Origin: Streptococcus infantis
GTDB taxonomy: Bacteria; Bacillota; Bacilli; Lactobacillales; Streptococcaceae
Reading direction: 5' to 3'
Length of the DNA: 64,000 nt
NCBI RefSeq assembly: GCF_015546995.1
Contig: NZ_JADMUH010000001.1
Location: forward strand, 103,189-167,188
Part shown: positions 37,713 through 49,945 of the stretch, piece after piece
How positions within the stretch are numbered: position 1 is the stretch's first letter
How the letters are laid out: the number at the start of each line of letters is the position of its first letter
The notes under the pieces: model-generated
Database searches by the model: none
Seen by the model: the letters and a program-made list of their open reading frames with translations, nothing else
Told to the model about the DNA's origin: nothing
Translations under genes and position numbers: made by a program

Positions 37713-37757
37713 GTCAAGAGAGATAAAAGAAGCAGAGATATCTGTTTCAATCTTTCT

Positions 37758-37787
37758 AAGGGGCTTACTTTGTAAGTCCCTTTTTAT
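37758..37787 (+). terminator. Riboswitch-controlled terminator before xpt
   Basis: AAGGGGCTTAC (37758-37768), loop TTT, GTAAGTCCCTT (37772-37782), then T residues. The 5' part of the stem repeats AGTAAG-like sequence of P1, so aptamer and terminator folds can be coupled. Confidence 0.82.
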
Positions 37788-37800
37788 TTCGGAGGTTAAT

Positions 37801-38382
37801 GTGAAATTACTAGAGGAACGTATTTTAAAAGATGGGAATATTCTAGGTGAGAATATTCTTAAGGTGGATTCCTTCTTGACCCACCAAGTTGACTATTCCT
37901 TGCTGCGTGAGATTGGTCGTACTTTTGCAGAGCATTTTAAAAATGCTGGCATTACAAAAGTTGTAACCATTGAAGCATCTGGAATTGCTCCAGCTCTATA
38001 TGTTGCAGAACAATTAGATGTACCTATGATTTTTGCTAAGAAGGCAAAAAATATTACCATGAATGAAGGAATTTTAACTGCAGAAGTATTTTCTTTCACG
38101 AAACAAGTTACTAGCACTGTATCTATTGCAGGGAAGTTCTTATCTCCAGGAGATAAAGTATTAATTATTGATGATTTCTTGGCTAATGGTCAAGCAGCTA
38201 AAGGTTTGATTCAGATTATCGAGCAAGCTGGTGCTACAGTTGAGGCCGTCGGAATTGTGATTGAAAAATCCTTCCAAGATGGTCGTGAGCTGTTAGAAAA
38301 ATCAGGTCATCAGGTAGTATCACTTGCTCGTTTAGAGCGTTTTGAAAATGGAAAAGTTATCTTCAAGGAGGCAGACATCTAA
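37801..38382 (+). CDS. xpt: Xanthine phosphoribosyltransferase
   Basis: 193 residues from GTG 37801, preceded by GGAGG (37791-37795); an in-frame start at 37705 lies in the riboswitch and is rejected. PRPP loop [16 protein letters not shown] and the family N-terminus [11 protein letters not shown]. Salvages xanthine to XMP in the cytoplasm. Its stop overlaps the pbuX ATG by one base (TAATG). Confidence 0.95.
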   Translation: MKLLEERILKDGNILGENILKVDSFLTHQVDYSLLREIGRTFAEHFKNAGITKVVTIEASGIAPALYVAEQLDVPMIFAKKAKNITMNEGILTAEVFSFTKQVTSTVSIAGKFLSPGDKVLIIDDFLANGQAAKGLIQIIEQAGATVEAVGIVIEKSFQDGRELLEKSGHQVVSLARLERFENGKVIFKEADI

Positions 38383-39641
38383 TGAATCAACAGGAAAAAC
38401 ACTCACAGGCAGCCGTTCTTGGTTTGCAACACTTACTTGCTATGTACTCAGGTTCAATCCTAGTACCCATCATGATTGCAAGTGCTTTGGGGTATTCAGC
38501 TCAACAGTTGACATACCTTATCTCTACAGATATCTTTATGTGTGGGGTTGCAACTCTCCTACAATTGCAACTCAATAAACACTTCGGTGTTGGTTTGCCT
38601 ATTGTTCTTGGGGTAGCCTTCCAGTCTGTTGCTCCACTTATTATGATTGGACAAAGTCATGGTAGTGGTGCCATGTTTGGTGCCTTGATTGCTTCAGGGA
38701 TTTATGTTATCCTGATTTCAGGTATCTTCTCTAAGGTTGCCAATCTTTTCCCTGCAATCGTAACTGGTTCTGTTATCACAACTATCGGATTGACCTTGAT
38801 TCCAGTTGCTATCGGAAATATGGGAAATAACGTTGAAAAACCAACTGGACAAAGTCTAGCCTTGGCAATGATTACTGTTCTCATCATTCTTTTGGTCAAT
38901 ATCTTTACAAAAGGATTTATCAAATCTATTTCGATTTTGATTGGTTTGATTGCCGGTACGATTATTGCAGCGACTATGGGCTTGGTTGATTTTTCTCCAG
39001 TAGCAGAAGCTCCACTGGTTCATATCCCAACTCCATTCTACTTTGGCGCTCCACAATTTGAGATTTCATCTATTGTCATGATGTGTATCATCGCTACTGT
39101 ATCCATGGTAGAATCAACAGGTGTATATCTTGCCCTTTCTGATATTACTAAAGATCCAATTGATAGCACTCGTCTCCGTAATGGTTATCGTGCTGAAGGT
39201 CTCGCTGTTTTACTTGGTGGACTTTTCAATACCTTCCCTTATACAGGATTTTCACAAAACGTAGGTTTGGTGAAACTTTCAGGTATTCGTACTCGTTTGC
39301 CAATCTACTACGCAGCTGGTTTCCTTATCTTACTCGGTCTTTTGCCTAAGTTTGGTGCCTTGGCTCAGATTATTCCTAGCCCTGTTCTTGGTGGAGCAAT
39401 GCTCGTCATGTTCGGTTTTGTGTCTCTCCAAGGGATGCAAATCTTGGCTCGTGTAGACTTTGAGCACAATGAACACAACTTCCTCATTGCAGCAGTGTCT
39501 ATTTCTGCTGGTGTGGGATTAAACGGAAGCAATCTCTTCAATACTTTACCGACTGAATTACAAATGTTCTTCTCAAATGGTATTGTCATTGCGAGTGCTG
39601 TAGCCATCATCTTGAATGCTATTTTGAATCGTAAAAAATAA
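38382..39641 (+). CDS. pbuX: Xanthine permease (NCS2/NAT family)
   Basis: 419 residues, about 12-14 membrane segments. NAT signature regions are visible in the QSVAPLIMIG segment near residue 80 and in FNTFPYTGFSQNVGLVKLSG near residue 290. It brings xanthine into the cell for Xpt. Co-transcribed with xpt under the purine riboswitch and ended by the hairpin at 39646. Confidence 0.94.
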   Translation: MNQQEKHSQAAVLGLQHLLAMYSGSILVPIMIASALGYSAQQLTYLISTDIFMCGVATLLQLQLNKHFGVGLPIVLGVAFQSVAPLIMIGQSHGSGAMFGALIASGIYVILISGIFSKVANLFPAIVTGSVITTIGLTLIPVAIGNMGNNVEKPTGQSLALAMITVLIILLVNIFTKGFIKSISILIGLIAGTIIAATMGLVDFSPVAEAPLVHIPTPFYFGAPQFEISSIVMMCIIATVSMVESTGVYLALSDITKDPIDSTRLRNGYRAEGLAVLLGGLFNTFPYTGFSQNVGLVKLSGIRTRLPIYYAAGFLILLGLLPKFGALAQIIPSPVLGGAMLVMFGFVSLQGMQILARVDFEHNEHNFLIAAVSISAGVGLNGSNLFNTLPTELQMFFSNGIVIASAVAIILNAILNRKK

Positions 39642-39645
39642 AAAT

Positions 39646-39686
39646 AAATGAGAAGTGATAGAAATATCCTTCTCATTTTCTTTTTT
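39646..39686 (+). terminator. Terminator after pbuX
   Basis: AAATGAGAAG (39646-39655) with CTTCTCATTT (39669-39678), then TCTTTTTT. Confidence 0.83.
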
Positions 39687-39719
39687 AGAGCTTGAATATT
39701 GTTTCTATAGTCCTTTTTA

Positions 39720-41693
<1,974 letters not shown>

Positions 41694-41723
41694 TCATTAC
41701 ACACTAAAGAATGACTATCTTAG

Positions 41724-41768
41724 ATTTCTTGCTCCAACTCGAAAATATAAACAAGAAATTATTTTTTA
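41724..41768 (+). terminator. Weak hairpin between ligA and pulA
   Basis: ATTTCTTG (41724-41731) pairs with CAAGAAAT (41752-41759) across a 20-nt loop, followed by TATTTTTT. Low stability; only a possible terminator. Confidence 0.4.
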
Positions 41769-41798
41769 AAATTTAACAATTAGAAATTAGGGAGAACT

Positions 41799-44081
41799 AT
41801 GTACAATTATCCTGTACTTATTCATTATCATCGTAAGGATGGAGCGTATCAGAATTGCAACTTTAGTAAGGGGTCAGCTGATTCAGTAGAATTTGTTAAA
41901 GAGCAAGAATACTTTGGAGAGAAGTTTTCATTTACCCAATCAAGTGAAACACCTCTTGAACAAATGGTGTTTACAGTTGATAAAGATGGAGTAAGCAAAG
42001 AATATCCTATCCGATTCAATCATTATCCACTTTTAACAGAAGTTTGGATTTTAGATGGAGATGACACAGTTTATTATTCTGAAAATCCAGCCATTGCAAG
42101 TCCACACTATAAAGATCAAAATCCATTTGCTTTTGATAAAGCGATTAACAGTGCCAGTTTTGATCACCACTGGGGTTGCCAAGGAGAGTTGGGATGCCAG
42201 GTTTCTGAAGAAGAAACAAGCTTTAAACTTTGGTCGCCAACAGCAACAACTGTACAAGTTGTAGTTTATGAATCAGCAAGTAATGATGCGGCTATCCTAA
42301 AGACTTATGAAATGCAACGTGGTAACAGTTATTCATATAGTCACAAGGATAATACAATTGGCGTTTGGAATTTGACAGTTCCTGAAAGTCTTGCTGGTCG
42401 TGCCTATCAATATCAGATTAATTTTCCACATCATCAATCATTGACACGAGATCCATATACCATTGCGACAAGTCCAGATGGTAAACGTTCAGCGATTCTT
42501 TCAGAAAAAGAACGTCAAGTTGAAGGTTTTGAAGTTAAGAATGGAACGGAAGCTACTTGGCGATTGGAAAATTCTTGTCAAGCGGTTGTTTACGAAATGC
42601 ATGTTCGTGACTTGACCAAGTCTGAAACTTCTGGTGTTGCTCCAGAATTAAGAGGAACATTCTTAGGTGCTGCCCAGACTGGAACAGTCAATCACTTCGG
42701 TCAGTCTACTGCATTTGACTACATCAAGGAACTTGGTGTTAACTATGTTCAACTGCAACCAATTGCTGATCGTCACAAAGAGTATGATGCAGATGGAAAT
42801 GTGACCTACAACTGGGGTTACGATCCACAAAACTACAATGCACCAGAAACCAGCATGTCTACGAATCCAAATGATCCAGGTCAAGTCATCCGAGATTTGA
42901 AGACGATGATTCAAGCTTATCATGATGCTGGTATCGGTGTCATCATGGATGTTGTTTATAATCATACTTTCTCTGTAGTCGATGCACCATTTCAAACAAC
43001 GGTACCAGATTATTATTATCGAATGAATCGTGATGGGACCTATCAAAATGGAACCGGTGTAGGCAATGAAACTGCTAGTGAACACGAAATGTTCCGTAAG
43101 TACATGATTGATTCACTTCTTTATTGGTTGAATGAGTTTAATATTGATGGTTTCCGCTTTGACTTGATGGGAATCCATGATATTAAAACCATGCAGATGA
43201 TTCGTTGGGCAATGGATGAGGTCGATCCTAAAATTATCCTTTATGGAGAAGGCTGGGATATGGGAACTGGTCTTGCTCCTTATGATAAGGCTAAGAAAGA
43301 CAATGCCTATCAATTACCTAATATTGGCTTTTTCAATGATGATCAACGTAATGCGGTAAAAGGTGCTGAAGTTTATGGTGATATCAAATCAGGCTTCGTA
43401 AGTGGTGCTGCCACTGAGCCAATTGTTGCCAAAGCTATCCTTGGTAGTCGTGAACTAGGCTCTTATCTAAGCCCTAACCAGGTTGTCAACTATGTAGAAG
43501 CCCATGATAACTATAACTTGCATGATTTATTAACGACACTTCATCCAACAGAAGACCAAGCAAGTATCATGAAAAAGGTAGAAACAGCAACTGCAATGAA
43601 TCTACTCATGCAAGGCATCTCTTTTATGGAACTTGGTCAAGAGTTTGGACGTACCAAACTGGTTCCTACAGGTGAAAACGGTGAGTTGACTCATGATGAT
43701 CGCGAACGTGCTATGAACAGTTACAATGCTCCAGACGCTGTTAACCAGGTAGACTGGGATTTAATTAATGAGCGTCAAGAAAGCATAGAATTTATTCGTC
43801 AGATTATAGGGCTTAAAACAAAGACTAGTGCCTTTTCATATCCTACATACGAGGAAGTATACCGTCACGTCTTTGTTCACACAGCTATTGAAAATAGTGG
43901 CTGGATTGTCTATGAGATTCAGGGAACTAAAGAACATTTCTTGGTTGTATTTAATGCCAAAGGTGCATCTTTCTATTATGAAAATGCTGGAAATCTAGAA
44001 ATGTTGGTTACAAATAGTCGTTCAAACCAAGAAAACACTCTTGATAATGTGAGTGTTGCAGTTATGAATGTTTTATCTTAA
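41799..44081 (+). CDS. pulA: Type I pullulanase (alpha-1,6 debranching), cytoplasmic
   Basis: 760 residues. N-terminal accessory beta domains, then the GH13 barrel with YNWGYDPQNYN (family motif), DVVYNHTF, nucleophile Asp455 in GFRFDLMG, acid Glu484 in LYGEGWDMG, and VEAHDN. There is no signal peptide or LPXTG motif, so it is not the large surface pullulanase; it should debranch internal glycogen or imported maltodextrins. Precedes the glg operon, consistent with that role. AGGGAGA before the ATG. Confidence 0.94.
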   Translation: MYNYPVLIHYHRKDGAYQNCNFSKGSADSVEFVKEQEYFGEKFSFTQSSETPLEQMVFTVDKDGVSKEYPIRFNHYPLLTEVWILDGDDTVYYSENPAIASPHYKDQNPFAFDKAINSASFDHHWGCQGELGCQVSEEETSFKLWSPTATTVQVVVYESASNDAAILKTYEMQRGNSYSYSHKDNTIGVWNLTVPESLAGRAYQYQINFPHHQSLTRDPYTIATSPDGKRSAILSEKERQVEGFEVKNGTEATWRLENSCQAVVYEMHVRDLTKSETSGVAPELRGTFLGAAQTGTVNHFGQSTAFDYIKELGVNYVQLQPIADRHKEYDADGNVTYNWGYDPQNYNAPETSMSTNPNDPGQVIRDLKTMIQAYHDAGIGVIMDVVYNHTFSVVDAPFQTTVPDYYYRMNRDGTYQNGTGVGNETASEHEMFRKYMIDSLLYWLNEFNIDGFRFDLMGIHDIKTMQMIRWAMDEVDPKIILYGEGWDMGTGLAPYDKAKKDNAYQLPNIGFFNDDQRNAVKGAEVYGDIKSGFVSGAATEPIVAKAILGSRELGSYLSPNQVVNYVEAHDNYNLHDLLTTLHPTEDQASIMKKVETATAMNLLMQGISFMELGQEFGRTKLVPTGENGELTHDDRERAMNSYNAPDAVNQVDWDLINERQESIEFIRQIIGLKTKTSAFSYPTYEEVYRHVFVHTAIENSGWIVYEIQGTKEHFLVVFNAKGASFYYENAGNLEMLVTNSRSNQENTLDNVSVAVMNVLS

Positions 44082-44186
44082 GTCTTAGATCGAAGACGGA
44101 GTCAATGAAATGTAGGGCAAAGCTATTTTGTAGAGTCCAATGAATGAACAAAAATGTTTCAAAGGCTCATTTCTACTAAAAATACG

Positions 44187-44211
44187 AGGTCGGGATTTTT
44201 GATCCCGGCCT
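44187..44211. terminator. GC-rich hairpin downstream of pulA
   Basis: AGGTCGGGAT (44187-44196) with GATCCCGGCCT (44201-44211). It resembles the left-end hairpin of repeat copies A-C (GAGGCTGGGAC), but the CGAAATCG half is missing, so it is either a plain terminator or a remnant of that family. No strong T-tract follows. The rest of 44082-44368 shows no gene. Confidence 0.55.
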
Positions 44212-44253
44212 ATACTTCTAGAAAGTCTTCTTTGAAGTCGAAAATAAAACTAA

Positions 44254-44268
44254 AATTTTCAGAAAAAG
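44254..44268. promoter_or_regulatory. CodY-like box upstream of the DMP19 gene
   Basis: AATTTTCAGAAAAAG matches the CodY consensus at 13 of 15 positions, 100 bp before the start codon. No clear promoter was found between them. Confidence 0.5.
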
Positions 44269-44368
44269 TAGTTCATTTTCAAGTACTGGACAGATAGAAA
44301 AAAGCAGAAGTTTCATTATTAATTGAATTAAAATTAGAAAAGTTCATTACTTTTAGTGGGAGATACTT

Positions 44369-45409
44369 ATGGATATCAATACAATTACTCTGGAAAAATT
44401 CATCACCTTAAATGAAGAGGAGAAACTTCAGTGTCTCAAAGACATTAAGCATACCTACCAATTCGAAAAGATAAAGGAAATCATCTCAGAGCTTGGTTTA
44501 GAAAATTTAAGTGGTCAAGTACTTAGTGAACTAGCCAAAGTTTGTAATAATTGGAGTCAATTTGAAGAGGCAAAAACAGTTTTAGAGATAGTCTCTGAAG
44601 AAGATAGGGATGCTATTTGGTATTATAGAAATGGTTTTACCCATTGGCGTTTATCTAGTGACCCGAAGAATGACTTTGAAACTGAAGCTAATCAGGCTCT
44701 AGCATTATTAGAAAATGCTATCAAAAATGCTGATTCCTCAACAAATCCAGTCATTGAATGGTGTATTGAGTTGGTTAAAGTAGGTTCTCTAAGGGAAGTT
44801 CTTGAAGCTAAGCCAGCAGATTATCCCTTGCTAGAAAAATACTATTTTGAAGATGTTAATGAAACTAATCAAGAAATGAAAATTGCGCAGAATAAGAAAT
44901 TATACAAGAATATTACGGTAGAAGACGTTCAAAAGGCAAGAGACTCATGGGATATTATTAAACCAGTATACGAAACTGTTAACATCTATAACACCTATGA
45001 AGACTATCTCGATTCTGCAAAAATCTTTACTCTAGAACAAAGATACCTTCTGGCGATTATCTGGTATTTTATCGAAGTAAACAATGGAGGCCACTATCAA
45101 TTTTTCGATAATTCGACAGGGATTGTCTGGGAAGATACTTTAAAGGGATTGGAACTATTTGGAATGACGGAGCATGCTGTTAATTTCAAAAATCTTCTTG
45201 CATACTTTGGTGGAGCTATCTCCTTTGTTAGAGAAGAGAGATCGGAGATGCTAGCACAGATGGAAGAAGAGTATGGTGATGCTTTTTATCAGAAGTTGGA
45301 TGAAGCAGATGATTTTGTTTATGATTATGATGGAAATGAGAATGAACTAAGTTTTATCAAAAAATATCCAGAGAAATTCATTTTTCAGGGAAATGCAGAT
45401 AAATCGTAA
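44369..45409 (+). CDS. DMP19 (DUF4375)-family protein
   Basis: 346 residues, acidic, no membrane segment. The N-terminal half (1-150) is helical and repeat-like (LAKVCNNWSQFEEAKTVLEI, AIWYYRNGFTHWRL). The C-terminal part carries the DMP19/DUF4375 signature: LAIIWYFIEVNNGGHYQFF, DNSTGIVWEDTLKGLELF and FGGAISFVREER. DMP19 was first described as a DNA-mimic protein of Neisseria, and related domains occur among immunity proteins; the role here is unknown. Inserted between pulA and glgB, with its own terminator. GGGAGA before the ATG. Confidence 0.82.
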   Translation: MDINTITLEKFITLNEEEKLQCLKDIKHTYQFEKIKEIISELGLENLSGQVLSELAKVCNNWSQFEEAKTVLEIVSEEDRDAIWYYRNGFTHWRLSSDPKNDFETEANQALALLENAIKNADSSTNPVIEWCIELVKVGSLREVLEAKPADYPLLEKYYFEDVNETNQEMKIAQNKKLYKNITVEDVQKARDSWDIIKPVYETVNIYNTYEDYLDSAKIFTLEQRYLLAIIWYFIEVNNGGHYQFFDNSTGIVWEDTLKGLELFGMTEHAVNFKNLLAYFGGAISFVREERSEMLAQMEEEYGDAFYQKLDEADDFVYDYDGNENELSFIKKYPEKFIFQGNADKS

Positions 45410-45427
45410 AGAATAGTAAATAAAGAC

Positions 45428-45458
45428 AGAGCAGATTGGAAGATCTGCTCTATTTTTT
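45428..45458 (+). terminator. Terminator after the DMP19 gene
   Basis: AGAGCAGAT (45428-45436) pairs with ATCTGCTCT (45443-45451), then ATTTTTT. Confidence 0.9.
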
Positions 45459-45638
45459 AGGGGAAAATCCTTGCTTTCTGAATAATTTCAATCTAAGTTG
45501 AATATCATAAACTCTATATTATTTACGGATTTTGAATATATTTTTTAAAAATATTAGGCTAAAAATTGCTTAAACTCGAATATTTTGTTACTGTTATATA
45601 AAAATGTAAGAAAATGAAAAGGAACTAAGATAAATCAG

Positions 45639-45669
45639 AAAATTATTTTCAGATTTTCAAAATAATTTT
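45639..45669. promoter_or_regulatory. Long A/T inverted repeat upstream of the glg promoter
   Basis: AAAATTATTTT (45639-45649) and AAAATAATTTT (45659-45669), perfectly complementary 11-bp arms around CAGATTTTC, 20 bp before the -35. Possible operator or UP-like element. The 346-bp gap 45410-45755 otherwise holds only the terminator, promoter and cre site; it is very AT-rich with no gene. Confidence 0.45.
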
Positions 45670-45688
45670 TTAAAATATAGTAATTTAC

Positions 45689-45717
45689 TTGAAACTTCTC
45701 TTAAAAGATAGTATAAT
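45689..45717 (+). promoter_or_regulatory. glgBCDA promoter
   Basis: TTGAAA (45689-45694), 17-bp spacer, TATAAT (45712-45717). Confidence 0.85.
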
Positions 45718-45725
45718 AGAAATAT

Positions 45726-45739
45726 AGAAAACGCTTACA
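45726..45739. promoter_or_regulatory. cre site at the glg transcription start
   Basis: AGAAAACGCTTACA fits the CcpA cre consensus TGWAARCGYTWNCW except the first base. It lies 9-22 bases after the -10, where bound CcpA would block transcription, so glycogen synthesis should be glucose-repressed. Confidence 0.75.
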
Positions 45740-45755
45740 ATATAAAGGGGGATTT

Positions 45756-47684
45756 ATGGATACATTAGAAGCTTTAAGAACTTTTACAACAGGCGAAAAT
45801 TTCCATCTTCAGCACTATTTGGGCGCACATCGTGAGGAGAAAGACGGGGAATGGGGTTACACATTCCGAGTTTGGGCTCCGAATGCGCAGGCTGTTCATC
45901 TAGTCGGTGATTTCACGAATTGGGTTGAAAATCAAATCCCTATGGTTCGAAACGAATCTGGAATTTGGGAAGTTTTTACAACTTTTGCCCAAGAAGGTCA
46001 GATTTATAAATATCATATCACACGGGCTAACGGTCATCAGCTTATGAAGATTGATCCTTTAGCTGTTCGGTATGAAGCACGTCCAGGCACAGGAGCTGTG
46101 TTAACAGAAATTCCAGAAAAAAAATGGAAGGATGGACTTTGGTTAGCTCGTAGAAAACGTTTGGGATTCTTCGAAAGGCCAGTTAATATTTACGAAGCAC
46201 ACGCTGGTTCGTGGAAACGAAATCCAGATGGAACTCCATATAGTTTTGCTCAATTAAAAGAAGAGTTGATTCCTTACTTAGTTGAAATGAACTACACTCA
46301 TATTGAATTTATGCCTTTGATGGCTCACCCGCTAGGTTTGAGTTGGGGCTATCAACTGATGGGATATTTCGGTTTAGAACATTCTTACGGAAGACCAGAA
46401 GAGTTTCAAGACTTTGTTGAGGAGTGTCACTTAAACAATATCGGTGTGATCGTGGACTGGGTTCCAGGTCACTTTACAATCAATGATGATGCCTTAGCCT
46501 ACTATGATGGAACTCCGACTTTTGAATATCAAGACCATAACAAAGCTCATAACTATGGTTGGGGGGCATTAAACTTCGACTTAGGGAAAAACGAAGTACA
46601 ATCTTTCCTAATTTCTAGCATTAAGTTCTGGATTGATTTTTATCATTTAGATGGTATCCGTGTAGATGCCGTAAGCAATATCCTTTATCTTGATTATGAT
46701 AATGCACCTTGGACACCAAATAAAGACGGTGGGAATCTTAACTACGAAGGCTATTATTTCCTTCAGCGTTTAAATACTGTTATTAAGCTAGCTCACCCTG
46801 ATGTCATGATGATTGCAGAAGAGAGCTCTTCAGCTACTAAAATTACAGGTCCGAAAGAGATTGGTGGCCTTGGATTTGACTACAAGTGGAACATGGGTTG
46901 GATGAATGATATCTTACGTTTCTACGAAGAAGATCCAATATACCGCAAGTATGATTTTAACCTTGTAACCTTCAGTTTTATGTATGTCTTTAATGAAAAT
47001 TATCTCCTACCATTCTCACATGATGAGGTTGTACATGGTAAGAAGAGTATGATGCATAAGATGTGGGGGGATCGTTATAATCAATTTGCAGGCCTTAGAA
47101 ATCTTTATACTTATCAAATTTGTCACCCTGGTAAGAAATTGCTCTTCATGGGTAGTGAGTTTGGGCAATTCTTAGAATGGAAATCTGAAGAGCAATTGGA
47201 ATGGTCTAATTTAGAAGATCCAATGAATGCTAAGATGAAATACTTTACTTCTCAACTGAATCAATTCTACAAAGACCATCGCTGTCTATGGGAAGTCGAT
47301 TTGAGCTATGATGGAATTGAAATCATTGATGCAGATAATAGAGATCAGAGTGTTCTTTCCTTTATTCGTAAAGGAAAGAAAGGCGAGATGCTAGTCTGTG
47401 TCTTTAATATGGCACCAGTCGAACGTCCTGATTTCACAATTGGACTGCCAGTTGCAGGTGTGTATGAAGAAATTTGGAATACAGAGCTAGAACAATGGGG
47501 TGGTGTTTGGAAAGAACACAATCAAACCGTTCAAACTCAAGAAGGATTATGGAAGGATTATAAGCAGACTTTGACCTTTACCTTGCCAGCTTTGGGGGCA
47601 AGTATCTGGAAAATCAAACGTCGCTTGAAACCCACTAAAAAAGAATCAAATAAATCTCAAAAAGGAGTAGAAAATGAAGAATGA
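45756..47684 (+). CDS. glgB: 1,4-alpha-glucan branching enzyme
   Basis: 642 residues. CBM48-like N-terminal domain ([20 protein letters not shown]), GH13 barrel with nucleophile Asp304 in GIRVDAVSN, general acid Glu in MIAEESSS (about 355) and [12 protein letters not shown]. Introduces alpha-1,6 branches into glycogen. AAGGGGGA before the ATG. First gene of a four-gene glycogen operon in which each gene overlaps the next. Confidence 0.96.
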   Translation: MDTLEALRTFTTGENFHLQHYLGAHREEKDGEWGYTFRVWAPNAQAVHLVGDFTNWVENQIPMVRNESGIWEVFTTFAQEGQIYKYHITRANGHQLMKIDPLAVRYEARPGTGAVLTEIPEKKWKDGLWLARRKRLGFFERPVNIYEAHAGSWKRNPDGTPYSFAQLKEELIPYLVEMNYTHIEFMPLMAHPLGLSWGYQLMGYFGLEHSYGRPEEFQDFVEECHLNNIGVIVDWVPGHFTINDDALAYYDGTPTFEYQDHNKAHNYGWGALNFDLGKNEVQSFLISSIKFWIDFYHLDGIRVDAVSNILYLDYDNAPWTPNKDGGNLNYEGYYFLQRLNTVIKLAHPDVMMIAEESSSATKITGPKEIGGLGFDYKWNMGWMNDILRFYEEDPIYRKYDFNLVTFSFMYVFNENYLLPFSHDEVVHGKKSMMHKMWGDRYNQFAGLRNLYTYQICHPGKKLLFMGSEFGQFLEWKSEEQLEWSNLEDPMNAKMKYFTSQLNQFYKDHRCLWEVDLSYDGIEIIDADNRDQSVLSFIRKGKKGEMLVCVFNMAPVERPDFTIGLPVAGVYEEIWNTELEQWGGVWKEHNQTVQTQEGLWKDYKQTLTFTLPALGASIWKIKRRLKPTKKESNKSQKGVENEE

Positions 47685-48816
47685 AATGCTAGCTTTAATC
47701 CTTGCCGGTGGGCAAGGAACTCGTCTCGGTAAACTCACTCAAAGCATTGCAAAACCTGCTGTGCAATTTGGTGGGCGCTATCGTATCATTGACTTTGCTC
47801 TTTCTAACTGTGCCAACTCTGGTATCCACAATGTTGGGGTTATCACACAGTATCAACCTCTTGCTCTTAACAATCACATCGGAAACGGTTCTAGTTGGGG
47901 TCTTGATGTAATTGATTCAGGTGTTTCTATCCTTCAACCTTACTCTGCAAGTGAAGGAAATCGTTGGTTCGAAGGTACAAGTCATGCGATTTACCAAAAT
48001 ATTGACTATATCGATAGCATTAATCCTGAGTATGTTTTGATTCTTTCAGGAGACCATATCTACAAGATGGACTATGATGATATGCTCCAATCACACAAGG
48101 ATAACAATGCCAGCTTGACAGTTGCTGTTTTGGATGTACCACTAAAAGAAGCTAGTCGTTTCGGTATCATGAATACAGATGCTAATAATCGCATTGTTGA
48201 ATTCGAAGAAAAACCTGCCCAACCAAAATCAACCAAGGCATCAATGGGTATTTATATTTTCGATTGGAAACGTCTACGCAATATGCTAGTTGCAGCTGAA
48301 AAGAATAATATTGACATGTCAGACTTTGGTAAGAATGTTATTCCTAACTACCTAGAGTCTGGAGAAAGTGTCTATGCTTATGAATTTAATGGATACTGGA
48401 AGGATGTTGGTACAATCGAATCTCTTTGGGAAGCAAATATGGAATACATCTCTCCAGAAAATGCTCTAGATAGCCGAAATCGTCAATGGAAAATTTATTC
48501 TCGTAACCTTATCGCTCCACCAAACTTCCTTGGAGAATTTGCTCAAGTAGAAGACTCTCTAGTAGTAGATGGATGTTACGTGAATGGTACTGTAAAACAT
48601 TCCATTCTTTCTACAGCTGCTCAAGTTCGTAAGGGAGCAGAAGTTGTTGATTCTGTCATCATGAGTGGAGCAGTTATCGGTAGAGGTGCTAAAATTACAC
48701 GTGCAATCATCGGTGAAGGTGCAATTATTGCCGATGGTGTTGAAATTGATGGTACAGAAGAAGTACAAGTAGTCGGATATAACGAAGTAGTGGGGGTAGC
48801 AACAGATGAAGATTGA
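47674..48816 (+). CDS. glgC: Glucose-1-phosphate adenylyltransferase, catalytic subunit
   Basis: 380 residues. Nucleotidyltransferase domain with [26 protein letters not shown] and [12 protein letters not shown], then a left-handed beta-helix. Makes ADP-glucose for glycogen. Overlaps glgB by 11 bp, with AAAGGAG inside the glgB end. Confidence 0.96.
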   Translation: MKNEMLALILAGGQGTRLGKLTQSIAKPAVQFGGRYRIIDFALSNCANSGIHNVGVITQYQPLALNNHIGNGSSWGLDVIDSGVSILQPYSASEGNRWFEGTSHAIYQNIDYIDSINPEYVLILSGDHIYKMDYDDMLQSHKDNNASLTVAVLDVPLKEASRFGIMNTDANNRIVEFEEKPAQPKSTKASMGIYIFDWKRLRNMLVAAEKNNIDMSDFGKNVIPNYLESGESVYAYEFNGYWKDVGTIESLWEANMEYISPENALDSRNRQWKIYSRNLIAPPNFLGEFAQVEDSLVVDGCYVNGTVKHSILSTAAQVRKGAEVVDSVIMSGAVIGRGAKITRAIIGEGAIIADGVEIDGTEEVQVVGYNEVVGVATDED

Positions 48817-49945
48817 TAAATATTCAGCGATTTTAGGAAACACTGTTGGTTTTCATGATATGTCAACCTTGACAAGTAACCGTCCAGTGGCAAGTTTGCC
48901 ATTTGGAGGAAAGTATCGTTTGATTGACTTCCCACTCTCAAGTTTAGCAAATGCTGGTGTTCGAAGTGTCTTTGGAATCTTCCAACAAGATAACATCAGC
49001 TCTGTATTTGACCACATTCGTTCAGGACGTGAATGGGGCTTGAATACCCTTCTTAGCCACTACTATCTTGGAATCTACAATACTCGTGTGGAAAGTAGTA
49101 CTGTTGGTAAAGAGTATTATCAACAACTCTTGACTTATTTAAAACGTTCTGGATCTAACCAAACGGTTTCCTTGAACTGTGACGTTTTGGTAAATATTGA
49201 TCTTACTCAGGTTTTCCATTTGCATAATACTACAAAATCTCCTATTACGGTTGTTTATAAGAAACTACCTAAAAAGGATATTTCAGAAGTAAATGCTATC
49301 CTAGATATTGATGAAACTGACCACGTGCTCTCTCACAAACTCTTTGATAAAAAAGCTGAACAAGAATACTACAACATGTCAACGGATATCTTTGTTGTAG
49401 ATACTCAATGGTTGATTGAACGTCTGGAAGAAGAAGCTCAGAAAGAACACCCAGAAAAACTACGTTATGTTCTACGTGACTTGGCAGCGGAATCAGGCGC
49501 TTTTGCATACGAGTATACTGGTTACTTAGCAAATATTCATTCTGTAGAAACATACTACCAAGCCAATATTGATATGCTTGATCAGCATAAATTCTACTCT
49601 TTATTCTCTCCAAATCAAAAGATTCACACAAAGGTGAAAAACGAAGAACCAACTTATTATGCACCTGGTTGTGAAGTAAATACTTCGCAGTTTGCTTCTG
49701 GTAGTATTGTCGAAGGTAAGGTTGTTCGTTCAGTTGTTTCGCGTAATGTTCAAATTCATAAAGATAGCTTAGTTAAAGAATCTATTGTTTTCCCTCGTGT
49801 TGTCATTGGTGAAGGTGCTCAAGTTGAGTATGCAATTATTGATAAGGGTGCTGAAGTAGCTGATGGAGTTGTTATTCGTGGTACAGCAGAAAATCCTGTT
49901 GTCATCAAAAAAGGTGAAAAAGTAACAGAGGACATTCTTTCATGA
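48806..49945 (+). CDS. glgD: Glucose-1-phosphate adenylyltransferase regulatory subunit
   Basis: 379 residues, paralogue of GlgC. The catalytic loop GGQGTRLG is lost ([12 protein letters not shown] instead), so it is the non-catalytic partner that activates GlgC in Firmicutes. C-terminal beta-helix retained. Overlaps glgC by 11 bp. Confidence 0.94.
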   Translation: MKIDKYSAILGNTVGFHDMSTLTSNRPVASLPFGGKYRLIDFPLSSLANAGVRSVFGIFQQDNISSVFDHIRSGREWGLNTLLSHYYLGIYNTRVESSTVGKEYYQQLLTYLKRSGSNQTVSLNCDVLVNIDLTQVFHLHNTTKSPITVVYKKLPKKDISEVNAILDIDETDHVLSHKLFDKKAEQEYYNMSTDIFVVDTQWLIERLEEEAQKEHPEKLRYVLRDLAAESGAFAYEYTGYLANIHSVETYYQANIDMLDQHKFYSLFSPNQKIHTKVKNEEPTYYAPGCEVNTSQFASGSIVEGKVVRSVVSRNVQIHKDSLVKESIVFPRVVIGEGAQVEYAIIDKGAEVADGVVIRGTAENPVVIKKGEKVTEDILS

